Positions 35,152-43,704 of a stretch of DNA of 64,000 nucleotides are shown in pieces. Location: the NCBI RefSeq assembly GCF_014451325.2, contig NZ_JACSCH020000006.1:349944-413943 (forward strand), in the 5' to 3' direction. Below the pieces are notes generated by a model. The model was not told where the DNA came from, searched no databases, and saw only the letters and a list, made by a program, of their open reading frames with translations. Numbering within the stretch: position 1 is the first letter of the stretch; each line of letters opens with the position of its first letter. This DNA is from Streptomyces sp. CB02980. GTDB lineage: Bacteria > Actinomycetota > Actinomycetes > Streptomycetales > Streptomycetaceae. The translations under genes were made by a program, and so were the position numbers.

Positions 35152-36582
35152 ATGCGCCGTTCCAAAATCGTCTGCACGCTGGGCCCCGCCGTCGACTCGT
35201 ATGAGCAGCTGAAGGCTCTCATCGAGGCCGGCATGAACGTGGCCCGATTCAACTTCAGCCACGGATCCCAGGCGGAACACCAGGAGCGGTACGACCGCGT
35301 CCGGCAGGTCTCCGCGGACACCGGTCGCGCCGTCGGCGTGCTCGCCGACCTCCAGGGCCCCAAGATCCGTCTCGAGACCTTCGCCGAGGGCCCGGTCGAG
35401 CTGGTGCGCGGTGACGAGTTCACCATCACCACCGACGACGTCCCCGGTGACAAGTCCATCTGCGGCACCACCTACAAGGGCCTGCCCGGCGATGTCTCCA
35501 AGGGCGACCAGGTCCTGATCAACGACGGCAACGTCGAACTGCGGGTCGTCGAGGTCGAGGGCCCCCGGGTCAAGACCATCGTCGTCGAGGGCGGTGTCAT
35601 CTCCGACCACAAGGGCATCAACCTGCCCGGCGCGGCGGTCAACGTCCCCGCCCTGTCGGAGAAGGACGTCGACGACCTCCGTTTCGCGCTCCGCATGGGC
35701 TGCGACATGGTCGCGCTCTCCTTCGTCCGTGACGCCGACGACGTCAAGGACGTCCACAAGGTGATGGACGAGGAGGGCCGCCGGGTCCCCGTCATCGCCA
35801 AGGTGGAGAAGCCGCAGGCCGTCGAGAACATGGAGGCCGTCGTCGCGGCCTTCGACGCGGTCATGGTGGCCCGTGGCGACCTCGCCGTCGAGTACCCGCT
35901 CGAGAAGGTCCCGATGGTGCAGAAGCGCCTCGTGGAGATGTGCCGCCGCAACGCCAAGCCGGTGATCGTCGCGACCCAGATGATGGAGTCGATGATCACC
36001 AACTCCCGTCCGACCCGCGCCGAGGCGAGCGACGTCGCCAACGCGATCCTGGACGGCGCGGACGCGGTCATGCTGTCGGCCGAGTCCTCGGTCGGCGCGT
36101 ACCCGATCGAGACCGTGAAGACGATGTCGAAGATCGTCGCCGCGGCCGAGGAGGAGCTGCTCTCCAAGGGCCTCCAGCCCCTGGTCCCGGGCAAGAAGCC
36201 GCGTACCCAGGGCGGTTCCGTCGCCCGCGCGGCCTGCGAGATCGCCGACTTCCTGGGCGGCAAGGCCCTGGTCGCCTTCACCCAGTCCGGCGACACGGCC
36301 CGCCGCCTCTCGCGCTACCGCGTCCAGCAGCCGATCCTCGCCTTCACCACCGACGAGAACACCCGCAACCAGCTCACCCTGAGCTGGGGCGTCGAGTCCT
36401 TCGTGGTCCCGCACGTGGACAACACGGACGCGATGGTCGACCTGGTGGACGCCGAGCTCCTGAAGCTCCAGCGCCACAACGCGGGCGACACCATGATCAT
36501 CACCGCCGGCTCGCCCCCCGGCGTCCCCGGCACGACGAACATGGTCCGCGTCCACCACCTCGGCGGCGGCGAGCGCGACTGA
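35152..36582 (+). CDS. pyk: pyruvate kinase
   Basis: A 476-aa pyruvate kinase that makes pyruvate and ATP from phosphoenolpyruvate. The N-terminus MRRSKIVCTLGPA, RFNFSHGSQAEH, DLQGPKIRL, the lysine motif AKVEKPQAVENM, the metal site MVARGDLAVEYPLEKVP and the substrate loop ATQMMESMI are all present. The C-terminal allosteric domain is complete. The start codon follows a -10 box by 7 bases, so the mRNA is likely leaderless and separate from pta-ackA, 74 bp upstream. A 20-bp-stem terminator follows. Confidence 0.97.
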   Translation: MRRSKIVCTLGPAVDSYEQLKALIEAGMNVARFNFSHGSQAEHQERYDRVRQVSADTGRAVGVLADLQGPKIRLETFAEGPVELVRGDEFTITTDDVPGDKSICGTTYKGLPGDVSKGDQVLINDGNVELRVVEVEGPRVKTIVVEGGVISDHKGINLPGAAVNVPALSEKDVDDLRFALRMGCDMVALSFVRDADDVKDVHKVMDEEGRRVPVIAKVEKPQAVENMEAVVAAFDAVMVARGDLAVEYPLEKVPMVQKRLVEMCRRNAKPVIVATQMMESMITNSRPTRAEASDVANAILDGADAVMLSAESSVGAYPIETVKTMSKIVAAAEEELLSKGLQPLVPGKKPRTQGGSVARAACEIADFLGGKALVAFTQSGDTARRLSRYRVQQPILAFTTDENTRNQLTLSWGVESFVVPHVDNTDAMVDLVDAELLKLQRHNAGDTMIITAGSPPGVPGTTNMVRVHHLGGGERD

Positions 36583-36586
36583 CGTC

Positions 36587-36631
36587 ACGACGAAGCCCCC
36601 GTCCGCTCGGTGCGGACGGGGGCTTCGTCGT
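36587..36631. terminator. bidirectional terminator after pyk
   Basis: Perfect 20-bp stem (left arm ACGACGAAGCCCCCGTCCGC) with loop TCGGT, between the convergent pyk and PT-rich protein genes. The stem ends in GAAGC/GCTTC, giving T-rich tails both ways. Confidence 0.9.
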
Positions 36632-36671
36632 ACGGCCGGTGTGTCGTACGGCTCCTGGAGCGGTACGGGGA

Positions 36672-38006
36672 TCAGCTGGGCTCGATCGTGTTGCGGAGGC
36701 CCGGGACCTTGAGGGTGCCGCCGAACTGTCCCGCCTGCTTCAGCTTCACCTGGGTGAAGAAGGCGAAGGGGACGTCCAGCGGGGGCGGGCTCTCCGGGCT
36801 GAAGGTGATCGGGATGATGCCGAAGAGGTTGCCCTTCAGCTCCTCCGTGTACATGGTCACCGTGCCGTTGGTGATCGTCGACGTCGAGCCCTTGTCGGAC
36901 CGGACGTGGCCCGTGAGGCCCTCGGAGTGGACCGTCAGCTGGTGGAGGTCCTTGATGTCGATGCCCGTCGAGGTGAACTTCAGGGCCTTCTTGATCTTTC
37001 CGCTGCCCGTCTTGACCTCGACGATGCCGTGGTACTTGAGGCCCTTCAGGGTGAGCAGCGAGCTCTCCAGTCGCCACGGCTCGTCCGGGAGCAGCGGGAT
37101 GCCCTGCTCCAGGTCGGCGGCCGCGAGCGCCTCGGGGTCCGGCTCGGGGCACGGGAACCGGGGCTTGGCGCCGTCGGGTATGGACTCGTCCTTCTTGGCG
37201 TCCAGGCCCTTGGCGCTCTCGGGCAGTTCCTGGACCTTCGCGCCCGCCTGCTCGGCGGCCTGCTCGATCTGCTTCTTCGTCTTCTCCGCGGCCGGGTCGG
37301 CGGTGGCCTTCGGAGCGGCGGTCGACGTCGGCGGAGTGGTCGCGGCCGGCTCGTCGGCGGTCGCCGGCTTGTCGGCGGGGGCCGTCGCGGAGGCGCTCGG
37401 GGCGGGTGCCTGGGTCGTCGGGGCCGCCGTGGTGGGCGTCTCCGTCGGCTTCGGGTCCGGGCCGTCGAACAGGTCCTTGAGCGCGTCGCCGACGCCCAGC
37501 GGGTCGAGCGGGTTCTTCGACTTCGTGGGCGTGGGTGTGGCCGTCGGTGTCGGCGTCGCGGTCGGCGAGGCGGTGGTCTTCGCCTCTTCCTTCGTCTGCC
37601 GCGTGGCCGCCTGCTCGGTCTCCGTCGCGGTCGGCGTCGGGCTTCCGGTGGCGGTGGGGGTCGCGGTGGCGGTGGGGGTGGCCGTCGCGGTCGCGGTCGC
37701 GGAAGGCGTCGCGGTGGGGGTGGAGGAGGGCGTCGGCTTCGCCGTCTCGGCCGGCTTCTCCGTCTCCTCCTGCGTCGGCTCGTCCGAGCGCGTCACACAG
37801 GGGCCGGGGGCGAAGGGGATGTCCTTCTCGTCGGCGAGGGCGAGCCTGGGCGTGAGGCCCATGCCCACGAACACCGCGGTCGGCATGGCGGCCAGCGCCA
37901 TCGCCTTGCCCGCGGGGCCCTGGATCCTGTTCAGCAGCGACTTGCGCGGGGCCGCGTGCCGCGGGCCCTCCTTCGCGAGCGCCGACTGAGTCTCGTCACC
38001 CCGCAC
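36672..38006 (-). CDS. Pro/Thr-rich secreted or wall-associated protein
   Basis: A 444-aa protein of unknown function. A hydrophobic segment near residues 33-57 (AMALAAMPTAVFVGMGLTPRLALA) suggests export. Residues about 80-240 are a Pro/Thr/Ser/Ala-rich linker with TPTATPTPT repeats, suited to crossing the cell wall. The C-terminal 190 residues form a conserved beta-rich domain (SSLLTLKGLKYHGIVEVKT, TSTGIDIKDLHQLTVHSEGL, MYTEELKGNLFGIIPITF). The GTG start overlaps the stop of the DUF6114 gene, so it is translated with the two genes upstream. It should work with the DUF6230 and DUF6114 proteins, whose C-terminal domain themes are similar. Confidence 0.75.
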   Translation of the reverse strand: MRGDETQSALAKEGPRHAAPRKSLLNRIQGPAGKAMALAAMPTAVFVGMGLTPRLALADEKDIPFAPGPCVTRSDEPTQEETEKPAETAKPTPSSTPTATPSATATATATPTATATPTATGSPTPTATETEQAATRQTKEEAKTTASPTATPTPTATPTPTKSKNPLDPLGVGDALKDLFDGPDPKPTETPTTAAPTTQAPAPSASATAPADKPATADEPAATTPPTSTAAPKATADPAAEKTKKQIEQAAEQAGAKVQELPESAKGLDAKKDESIPDGAKPRFPCPEPDPEALAAADLEQGIPLLPDEPWRLESSLLTLKGLKYHGIVEVKTGSGKIKKALKFTSTGIDIKDLHQLTVHSEGLTGHVRSDKGSTSTITNGTVTMYTEELKGNLFGIIPITFSPESPPPLDVPFAFFTQVKLKQAGQFGGTLKVPGLRNTIEPS

Positions 38007-38583
38007 TGTTCCTCCCGCCCTTGGCGTCGATCGTCGTGTCGGTCAGCGGCTGCGCGCCCTCGCGCTGCTCCGGGAACACGGCCGCCACCATGGCCTCGGT
38101 CTCGGGGTCGAGGGCGGGGGCGGCCTCGTCGGAGGCCTCCGGCTGACCGTCGTGCTCTGCGTCGGCCTCTGCCTCGTCGGTCTCCTCGGCCGGCGGGGCG
38201 GGCGCCCACGCGGCGGACATACCGCCGCCGATGACCGCGAACAGATAGCCGATGATCAGGCCACCGAAGTTCGAGACCGGGATGGAGACGAGCGCCAGGA
38301 CGATCGTCGCGACACCCGCGAACACCCGGACGATGGGCTGGAACCACATCGTCAGACCGAGCGTGATGAGCAGGACGCCGATGATCAGCGCGCCGGCTCC
38401 GGCGGTCGTCTGCATGGCGAGGGTGACATTGCCGAGCCGCATGTCCCCGTACGGAAGGTAGGCGATCGGCACGCCGCCGATCATGGTGAACAGTCCCGCC
38501 CAGAAGGGCCGGGTCTGTCGCCAGACCTTGAACCGGTTCTCCTTCTTGGGGACTTCGCGGGAGGCGGGGATCTCGGCGCTCAT
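37996..38583 (-). CDS. DUF6114 integral membrane protein
   Basis: A 195-aa protein with four predicted membrane helices between residues 25 and 125 (WAGLFTMIGGVPIAYLPYG, GALIIGVLLITLGLTMWF, FAGVATIVLALVSIPVSNFGG, LIIGYLFAVIGGGMSAAW) and an acidic cytoplasmic C-terminal tail. This is the DUF6114 pattern, found in Streptomyces next to DUF6230 proteins. The ATG has GGGAG 8 bases upstream. It is the middle gene of a three-gene operon and could anchor or export its partners. No biochemical role is known to me. Confidence 0.8.
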   Translation of the reverse strand: MSAEIPASREVPKKENRFKVWRQTRPFWAGLFTMIGGVPIAYLPYGDMRLGNVTLAMQTTAGAGALIIGVLLITLGLTMWFQPIVRVFAGVATIVLALVSIPVSNFGGLIIGYLFAVIGGGMSAAWAPAPPAEETDEAEADAEHDGQPEASDEAAPALDPETEAMVAAVFPEQREGAQPLTDTTIDAKGGRNSAG

Positions 38584-38700
38584 GGAACAGCTCCCTGGAA
38601 GCGGTGTTGCTGAGAAGTTGAAGGGAGGGTGCCTGGCGGGTGGGACCGCACGGGGCGGCCCCACCCTCAGGACGACCTGGTCCTCGCGGACCGGTCAGTC

Positions 38701-39384
38701 CTAGTAGCACTCCTTCGAGGTGCCCCGGTGCAGGGACAGGTGAAGGTCGGGGAGCTTGAACGTGCCGGCCGTGGTGGCCCACGCCTTCTGCTCCACGTTG
38801 TTCAGCGTCGCCTGCTCGGCACGCTGGCCGAAGCCGTACGGGTTGGCCTTGGTGTTGGGCTGGATGCCCGGCTTGCCCGGGGCCGGCTTGCCGTCGGGGC
38901 CGTTGTTGAGCGCGCCGGCCGCGATGCCGATGTCGATGTTGGTGAACTCGGCGTCGGCCTTGAGCTCGGAGACATCGAGGTAGATGCCCTTCGCGTAGAC
39001 CTTGTCCTCGGTCTTGCCGGACTTCACGGCCGCGGTGCCGGCCTCCAGACGGAGGGTGACGTCACCGATGAACGGCACCTTCGGCGTCACGACCGACTGG
39101 CACATGTTCGTGATCCAGGCCTCGGAGAAGCCGGACACCGCCACCGGGGCGGCGAAGTCCTTGCCCTCGAGGTCCTTGCCACCATCGACGCTGCCGTACT
39201 GGACGAAGTCCGTACCGACGAGGCTGTTGGCCTTAACCTTGAATTCCTGGCCGGAGATGCTGAAGGACGCGGCGAGCGCGCCCTGGGCCAGGCCTACACC
39301 GATCGCGGCCGTCGCGGCCACACTCGGGACCATGACGACGGCGAACCGCTTCCATCTGGTCCCGCCACGAACCTGGGACTTCAT
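38701..39384 (-). CDS. DUF6230 family secreted protein
   Basis: A 227-aa protein with a signal-like N-terminus (WKRFAVVMVPSVAATAAIGVGLAQGALA). The mature part contains FSISGQEFKVKANSLVG, a YGSVDG segment and the pair of cysteines in ITNMCQSVV and SKECY. DUF6230 members are often labelled cholesterol esterase in databases, but no Ser-His-Asp catalytic motif is evident, so that name is doubtful. GGAGG lies 7 bases before the ATG. It heads the operon with the DUF6114 and PT-rich protein genes. The leader region upstream holds two GTTACT-type palindromes. Confidence 0.82.
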   Translation of the reverse strand: MKSQVRGGTRWKRFAVVMVPSVAATAAIGVGLAQGALAASFSISGQEFKVKANSLVGTDFVQYGSVDGGKDLEGKDFAAPVAVSGFSEAWITNMCQSVVTPKVPFIGDVTLRLEAGTAAVKSGKTEDKVYAKGIYLDVSELKADAEFTNIDIGIAAGALNNGPDGKPAPGKPGIQPNTKANPYGFGQRAEQATLNNVEQKAWATTAGTFKLPDLHLSLHRGTSKECY

Positions 39385-39738
39385 GAGAATTCCTCCTTCT
39401 CGGACGTACATCTCCGGAAGGGCCCGGGGCCCGTCCTGGGATGGGAGAAGAGCTACGTCCTCGGGAAGGAGAGCGCCGAGGCGTCAGGCGGCGCGTTGCG
39501 CGTCCGAATCACCGGCGATCACCCCCGAGCGACAACCATGGGCCGCGCCTTGGCGCGCGACCTGATTGGACAGGCCCCGTTCGATGAGAGCGGGAACCCC
39601 CCTGTCCAGGACCGGTGCCGGAACACCGGTCCGCCCGGTGGGGACCCTCGCCGCGTCCCGGTTGGTTGCCGGGGTGGTGCGGTTCGGACCGAGCGTCGCC
39701 GATCGTGGTCCATTCCGGGCCCCCGCACAAGGGGGTTC

Positions 39739-39754
39739 GTTACTGGCTAGTAAC
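39739..39754. promoter_or_regulatory. 16-bp operator-like palindrome, site 1
   Basis: GTTACT-GGCT-AGTAAC. It lies in the 590-bp gap (39385-39974) upstream of the DUF6230 operon, which has no gene. Its form suits a TetR-like dimer; the regulator is unknown. Confidence 0.55.
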
Positions 39755-39869
39755 GGGTGGATAACCACGTCATGGCGGGGCGGGGCCGGACGGGCACGGA
39801 GGGTACGTTCGCCTGGCAAGGAATGTCGGCAGATTGCCGGAAGAATGCGGACAGAACCGCAGGTTCGCT

Positions 39870-39883
39870 TTACTGCAAGTAAC
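39870..39883. promoter_or_regulatory. operator-like palindrome, site 2
   Basis: TTACT-GCA-AGTAAC, sharing the TTACT/AGTAAC arms of site 1, 131 bases away in the same gap. Confidence 0.45.
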
Positions 39884-39884
39884 A

Positions 39885-39922
39885 GCGGCCGCGATTACCA
39901 AGTTTTGGTAAAGCGCGGCCGC
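39885..39922 (-). terminator. hairpin after the thioredoxin-TPR gene
   Basis: Outer stem GCGGCCGCG / CGCGGCCGC and inner stem TTACCAA / TTGGTAA, separated by 1-2 bulged bases, with loop GTT. It lies 53 bases past the stop of the thioredoxin-TPR gene. Confidence 0.65.
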
Positions 39923-39974
39923 CTTTTGTCACCCTGCTGCCAAATCGTCGGACGATCGGGCGCACCGGACGGGA

Positions 39975-40952
39975 CTAGAACAGCACCCGTGCCAGAGCCT
40001 GCCGGGCCGCCGTGACCCGCGGGTCGTCGGCACCGATCACCTCGAAGAGCTCCAGGAGCCGCAGCCGCGCCGCGTCCCGGTCCTCGCCGACCGTGCGGCG
40101 CACGGTCTCGACGAGCCGCCCGAAGGCGTCCTGTACATGACCGCCCACCAGATCGAGGTCGGCGGCGGCGATCTGCGCGGTCACATCGGCCGGACCGTCG
40201 GCGGCGGCCTTGCGGACCGCGGCCGGGTCGAGGTCCTGCACCCGGGCGAGGAGTTCGGCCTGGGCCAGACCGAGCTTGGCCTCCGGGTTGGCCGGGTCGT
40301 CGGCGAGCACGTTCTTGTACGCCTGGACGGCGCCGGCCAGATCACCCGCGTCGAGCGCGGACATGGCCGCTTCGAGGAGCGCGTCGTAGGGACCGACGGG
40401 CTGCGCGGCCACGGCCGTACCGTCGTCGGGGCCCTCGCCGTTCGCGTCGACGACGATGCCGGTCAGACCGAAGCGCTCCTCGCCGATCTGGATCAGCTGG
40501 TCGAGGGTCTCGCGGATCTGGGCCTCGGGCACGGCGCCCTGGAAGAGCGGCAGCGCCTGACCGGCGACCACCGCGAAAACGGCCGGAATTCCCTGGATAC
40601 CGAACTGCTGCATCAGCATCTGGTTGGCGTCGACGTCGATCTTCGCGAGCAGGAAGCGGCCGCTGTACTCGACGGCGAGCCGCTCCAGGAGCGGGCTCAG
40701 CTGCTTGCAGGGCTCGCACCACTCGGCCCAGAAGTCGAGGACGACCGGGACCTCGGCGGAGCGCTGGAGCACATCGCGCTCGAAGCCCGCCTCGTCGACG
40801 TCGATCACCAGGGCGGACGGGGGCACGGCGGCGGGGCCACCCTGCCGGGCGGCTGCGGCGCGTGTCTGCTCCGCCTTCGACTTGGCCTCTCCGGCCGCCT
40901 TCACCGCGGCGAGGTCGACGACGCCGCTCATGGACATGTTTCGGGGCTGCAT
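39975..40952 (-). CDS. thioredoxin-TPR protein (YbbN/CnoX-like)
   Basis: A 325-aa cytoplasmic protein: a charged Ala-rich N-terminus (residues 1-45), a thioredoxin domain (about 48-160) with active site WCEPC (C79, C82) and the cis-proline segment GIQGIPAVFAV, then TPR-like helices (about 195-325; LDAGDLAGAVQAYKNVLADDPANPEAKLGLAQ). This is the YbbN/CnoX layout, a co-chaperone that protects proteins from oxidation in E. coli. Here the CxxC is complete, with Glu in place of the usual Gly, so redox activity is plausible. GGGGGAGGA precedes the ATG. It is divergent from a TetR regulator. Confidence 0.9.
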   Translation of the reverse strand: MQPRNMSMSGVVDLAAVKAAGEAKSKAEQTRAAAARQGGPAAVPPSALVIDVDEAGFERDVLQRSAEVPVVLDFWAEWCEPCKQLSPLLERLAVEYSGRFLLAKIDVDANQMLMQQFGIQGIPAVFAVVAGQALPLFQGAVPEAQIRETLDQLIQIGEERFGLTGIVVDANGEGPDDGTAVAAQPVGPYDALLEAAMSALDAGDLAGAVQAYKNVLADDPANPEAKLGLAQAELLARVQDLDPAAVRKAAADGPADVTAQIAAADLDLVGGHVQDAFGRLVETVRRTVGEDRDAARLRLLELFEVIGADDPRVTAARQALARVLF

Positions 40953-41070
40953 ACGTACATCCTCCCCCTTCCGCGCACGTAACCGGTAAGTCATGGCTGA
41001 ACCGTGCCGTCCGCACGTCTCCCGCCGGTATGCGAGACGTGGGGCGACACGGTTCTTCGTCTTCGGTTCA

Positions 41071-41112
41071 CACCGGGTCCCCACCCGGTGTCGTGCACCG
41101 GGTCCCCACCCG
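41071..41112. repeat. 17-bp direct repeat in the thioredoxin-TPR/TetR divergent region
   Basis: CACCGGGTCCCCACCCG occurs at 41071-41087 and 41096-41112. A CGCTAC-AGGTC-GTAGCG dyad follows at 41149-41165. The gap 40953-41275 holds no gene; these may be regulatory. Confidence 0.6.
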
Positions 41113-41251
41113 ATGCCATGGTTGTCGCTCAGGCCGCTCAATGCCTTTCGCTACAGGTCGTAGCGTAACTCTCCCGGGTGAGCCGAGGGGAGGGCGCGGA
41201 CCGGATCCGTACGGTGAACTGCCTCACACGCCGCCCCTCTGGCGCACTACC

Positions 41252-41267
41252 TACCGGCGGGTATGGT
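41252..41267 (+). promoter_or_regulatory. promoter and probable self-operator of the TetR gene
   Basis: -10 box TATGGT (41262-41267) ends 8 bases before the ATG. The dyad TACC-GGCG-GGTA (41252-41263) overlaps the -10 box, as expected for autorepression. Confidence 0.5.
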
Positions 41268-41275
41268 CGACGTCC

Positions 41276-41905
41276 ATGTGTAGCCGCACCAACCGCAGCA
41301 GCCGTACCGGACGCCCCCGCTCCGCCGAGGCCGACACGGCCATCCTGGAGGCGACCCGCGCGGCCCTGGTCGAGCTGGGTTGGTCCAAGCTCACGATGGG
41401 GGACGTGGCCGGCCGGGCCGGGGTGGCCAAGACGACCCTGTACCGCCGCTGGGCCAACAAGAGCGAGCTCGTGGTCGACGCCGTCGCCGTCCTCTTCGAC
41501 GAACTCGAACTGCCCGACCTCGGTTCCCTCCAGGCCGACATCGAGAACGTCGTCCTCCAGTTCGCCGCCCTCCTCGAACGCCCCGAGACCAAGACGGCCC
41601 TGATGGCGGTGGTGGCCGAGTCGACCCGCGACGAACCGCTGCGCGAGCGCATACGGGCCTCGATCGTCGACCGGCAGAAGCGGCTCGTCCTGGAGGGCCG
41701 GATGCGGGCGCAGCGGCGCGGTGAACTCCCGGCGGACCGGGACCCGGTCGCGGTGGACGCCACCGACGACCTGATCTTCGACGTGATCGCGGGCGCCGTG
41801 GTGCACCGCGCGCTGGTGAGCGCGGAGCCGGTCGACGAGCCGTGGGTGGCGCGGCTCTCGGCGCTCCTGGTGGGCGGCCTGGCGGCGGCGGCCGCCGGGG
41901 GCTGA
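41276..41905 (+). CDS. TetR family transcriptional regulator
   Basis: A 209-aa regulator. The N-terminal HTH is clear (ALVELGWSKLTMGDVAGRAGVAKTTLYRRW, residues about 28-62). The C-terminal half (ETKTALMAVVAESTRDEPLRERIR) fits the TetR_C_11 ligand-binding type. The start is supported by a -10 box with an overlapping dyad just upstream, giving a leaderless mRNA. It is divergent from the thioredoxin-TPR gene and convergent with icmA; either could be a target. Ligand unknown. Confidence 0.9.
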   Translation: MCSRTNRSSRTGRPRSAEADTAILEATRAALVELGWSKLTMGDVAGRAGVAKTTLYRRWANKSELVVDAVAVLFDELELPDLGSLQADIENVVLQFAALLERPETKTALMAVVAESTRDEPLRERIRASIVDRQKRLVLEGRMRAQRRGELPADRDPVAVDATDDLIFDVIAGAVVHRALVSAEPVDEPWVARLSALLVGGLAAAAAGG

Positions 41906-41911
41906 GGCCCG

Positions 41912-41959
41912 CACGCCTCAGGGGCGGTACGGGAGTTCCCGTACCGCCCCTGAGGCGTG
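41912..41959. terminator. 23-bp-stem bidirectional terminator
   Basis: Perfect 23-bp inverted repeat with a 2-base centre (left arm begins CACGCCTCAGGGGCGG), between convergent TetR and icmA genes. It is the longest perfect hairpin noticed in the window. Confidence 0.9.
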
Positions 41960-41997
41960 ACGCGCGGCAGGGCCGGCGCGCGAGGTGTGACGGAGGA

Positions 41998-43698
41998 TCA
42001 GAAGCCCGGGGGCTCCGTGTAGACGCCCCACTCGTCCCGCAGCGCGTTGCAGATCTCGCCGAGGGTGGCCTCCGCGCGGACGGCGTCCAGCATCGGGGCG
42101 ATCATGTTCGAGCCGTCCCGGGCGGCCGTCAGCATGGCGTCGATCGAGGCGCGGACCTTGGCGTCGTCACGGCGCTCCTTGCGCTCGCCGAGGACCCGGA
42201 CCTGTTCCCACTCGACCTCGTGGCTGACCCGGAGGATCTCCAGGTCGCCGGTGACGGAGCCGTGGTGGACGTTGACGCCGACGACCCGCTTGTCGCCCTT
42301 CTCCAGGGACCGCTGGTACTGGAAGGCGGACTCGGCGATCTCGCCGGTGAACCAGCCGTCCTCGATGCCGCGCAGGATGCCGGAGGTGATCGGCCCGATC
42401 GGGTGCTGCCCGTCCGGGTGGGCGCGGCGGCCGCGCTCCTTGATCTGGTCGAAGATCTTCTCGGCTTCGGCCTCGATGCGGTCGGTGAGCTGCTCGACGT
42501 ACCAGGAGCCGCCCAGCGGGTCGGCGACGTTGGCGACGCCGGTCTCCTCCATCAGCACCTGCTGGGTGCGGAGCGCGATCTCGGCGGCCTGCTCGCTGGG
42601 GAGCGCGAGGGTCTCGTCGAGGGCGTTGGTGTGGAGGGAGTTGGTGCCGCCGAGGACGGCGGAGAGGGCCTCCACGGCGGTCCGTACGACGTTGTTGTAC
42701 GGCTGCTGGGCGGTGAGGGAGACACCGGCGGTCTGGGTGTGGAAGCGGAGCCACTGGGCCTTGTCGGTCGTGGCGCCGTACACCTCCTTCATCCAGCGCG
42801 CCCAGATCCGGCGGGCGGCGCGGAACTTGGCGATCTCCTCGAAGAAGTCGAGGTGGGCGTCGAAGAAGAAGGAGAGACCGGGGGCGAAGACGTCCACGTC
42901 GAGGCCGCGGCTGAGGCCGAGCTCGACGTAGCCGAAGCCGTCGGCGAGGGTGTACGCGAGCTCCTGCGCGGCCGTCGCCCCGGCCTCGCGGATGTGGTAG
43001 CCGGAGACGGAGAGCGGCTTGTACGCGGGGATGCCCTGCGCGCAGTGCTCCATCAGGTCGCCGATGAGGCGCAGATGGGGCTCGGGCTCGAAGAGCCACT
43101 CCTTCTGCGCGATGTACTCCTTGAAGATGTCGGTCTGGAGCGTGCCGTTGAGCACGGCCGGGTCGACGCCCTGGCGCTCGGCGGCGACCAGGTACATGCA
43201 GAAGGCGGGCACGGCGGGGCCGGAGATCGTCATCGAGGTGGTGACGTCGCCGAGAGGGATGTCCTTGAAGAGGACCTCCATGTCGGCGGCGGAGTCGATG
43301 GCGACACCGCAGTGGCCGACCTCGCCGAGGGCGCGGGGGTCGTCGGAGTCCCGGCCCATGAGGGTGGGCATGTCGAAGGCGACGGAGAGGCCGCCGCCGC
43401 CGGCGGCCAGGATCATCTTGTAGCGCTCGTTGGTCTGCTCGGCGTTGCCGAAGCCGGCGAACTGGCGGATGGTCCAGGTCCGGCCGCGGTAGCCGGTCGC
43501 GTGGAGTCCCCGGGTGTACGGGTACTCGCCGGGCCAGCCGATGCGTTCGAAGCCCTCGTAGGTGTCGCCGGGCCGGGGCCCGTAGACGGGCTCGACGGCG
43601 TCGCCGGAGAGCGTGGTGAAGTCGGCGTCCCGCTTGCGGGCCTTGTCGTAACGGGCCTGCCAGCGACGGCGGCCTTCCTCGATGGCGTCAGCGTCCAT
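41998..43698 (-). CDS. icmA: isobutyryl-CoA mutase large subunit IcmA
   Basis: A 566-aa protein, the same length as S. cinnamonensis IcmA. It holds the substrate-binding TIM barrel of a B12-dependent acyl-CoA mutase but no B12-binding domain, which the small subunit IcmB must supply. Two residues separate it from methylmalonyl-CoA mutase: F80 (WTIRQFAGFG) in place of Tyr89 and Q198 (EYIAQKEW) in place of Arg207. It interconverts isobutyryl-CoA and n-butyryl-CoA, linking valine breakdown to butyryl units for polyketides. icmB is not in the window. The promoter contains a perfect 24-bp palindrome and the mRNA is likely leaderless. Confidence 0.95.
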   Translation of the reverse strand: MDADAIEEGRRRWQARYDKARKRDADFTTLSGDAVEPVYGPRPGDTYEGFERIGWPGEYPYTRGLHATGYRGRTWTIRQFAGFGNAEQTNERYKMILAAGGGGLSVAFDMPTLMGRDSDDPRALGEVGHCGVAIDSAADMEVLFKDIPLGDVTTSMTISGPAVPAFCMYLVAAERQGVDPAVLNGTLQTDIFKEYIAQKEWLFEPEPHLRLIGDLMEHCAQGIPAYKPLSVSGYHIREAGATAAQELAYTLADGFGYVELGLSRGLDVDVFAPGLSFFFDAHLDFFEEIAKFRAARRIWARWMKEVYGATTDKAQWLRFHTQTAGVSLTAQQPYNNVVRTAVEALSAVLGGTNSLHTNALDETLALPSEQAAEIALRTQQVLMEETGVANVADPLGGSWYVEQLTDRIEAEAEKIFDQIKERGRRAHPDGQHPIGPITSGILRGIEDGWFTGEIAESAFQYQRSLEKGDKRVVGVNVHHGSVTGDLEILRVSHEVEWEQVRVLGERKERRDDAKVRASIDAMLTAARDGSNMIAPMLDAVRAEATLGEICNALRDEWGVYTEPPGF

Positions 43699-43704
43699 GC
43701 TTCG

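Noticed and set aside
37380..37740. Minus-strand PT-rich stretch as a separate repeat element
   Set aside because: It is ordinary low-complexity coding sequence for the linker of the PT-rich protein.
38701..39384. Cholesterol esterase function for the DUF6230 protein
   Set aside because: No esterase Ser-His-Asp motif or hydrolase fold signature can be seen; the label is not supported by the sequence.
41998..43698. Methylmalonyl-CoA mutase large subunit
   Set aside because: F80 and Q198 and the 566-aa length without a B12 domain mark isobutyryl-CoA mutase instead.
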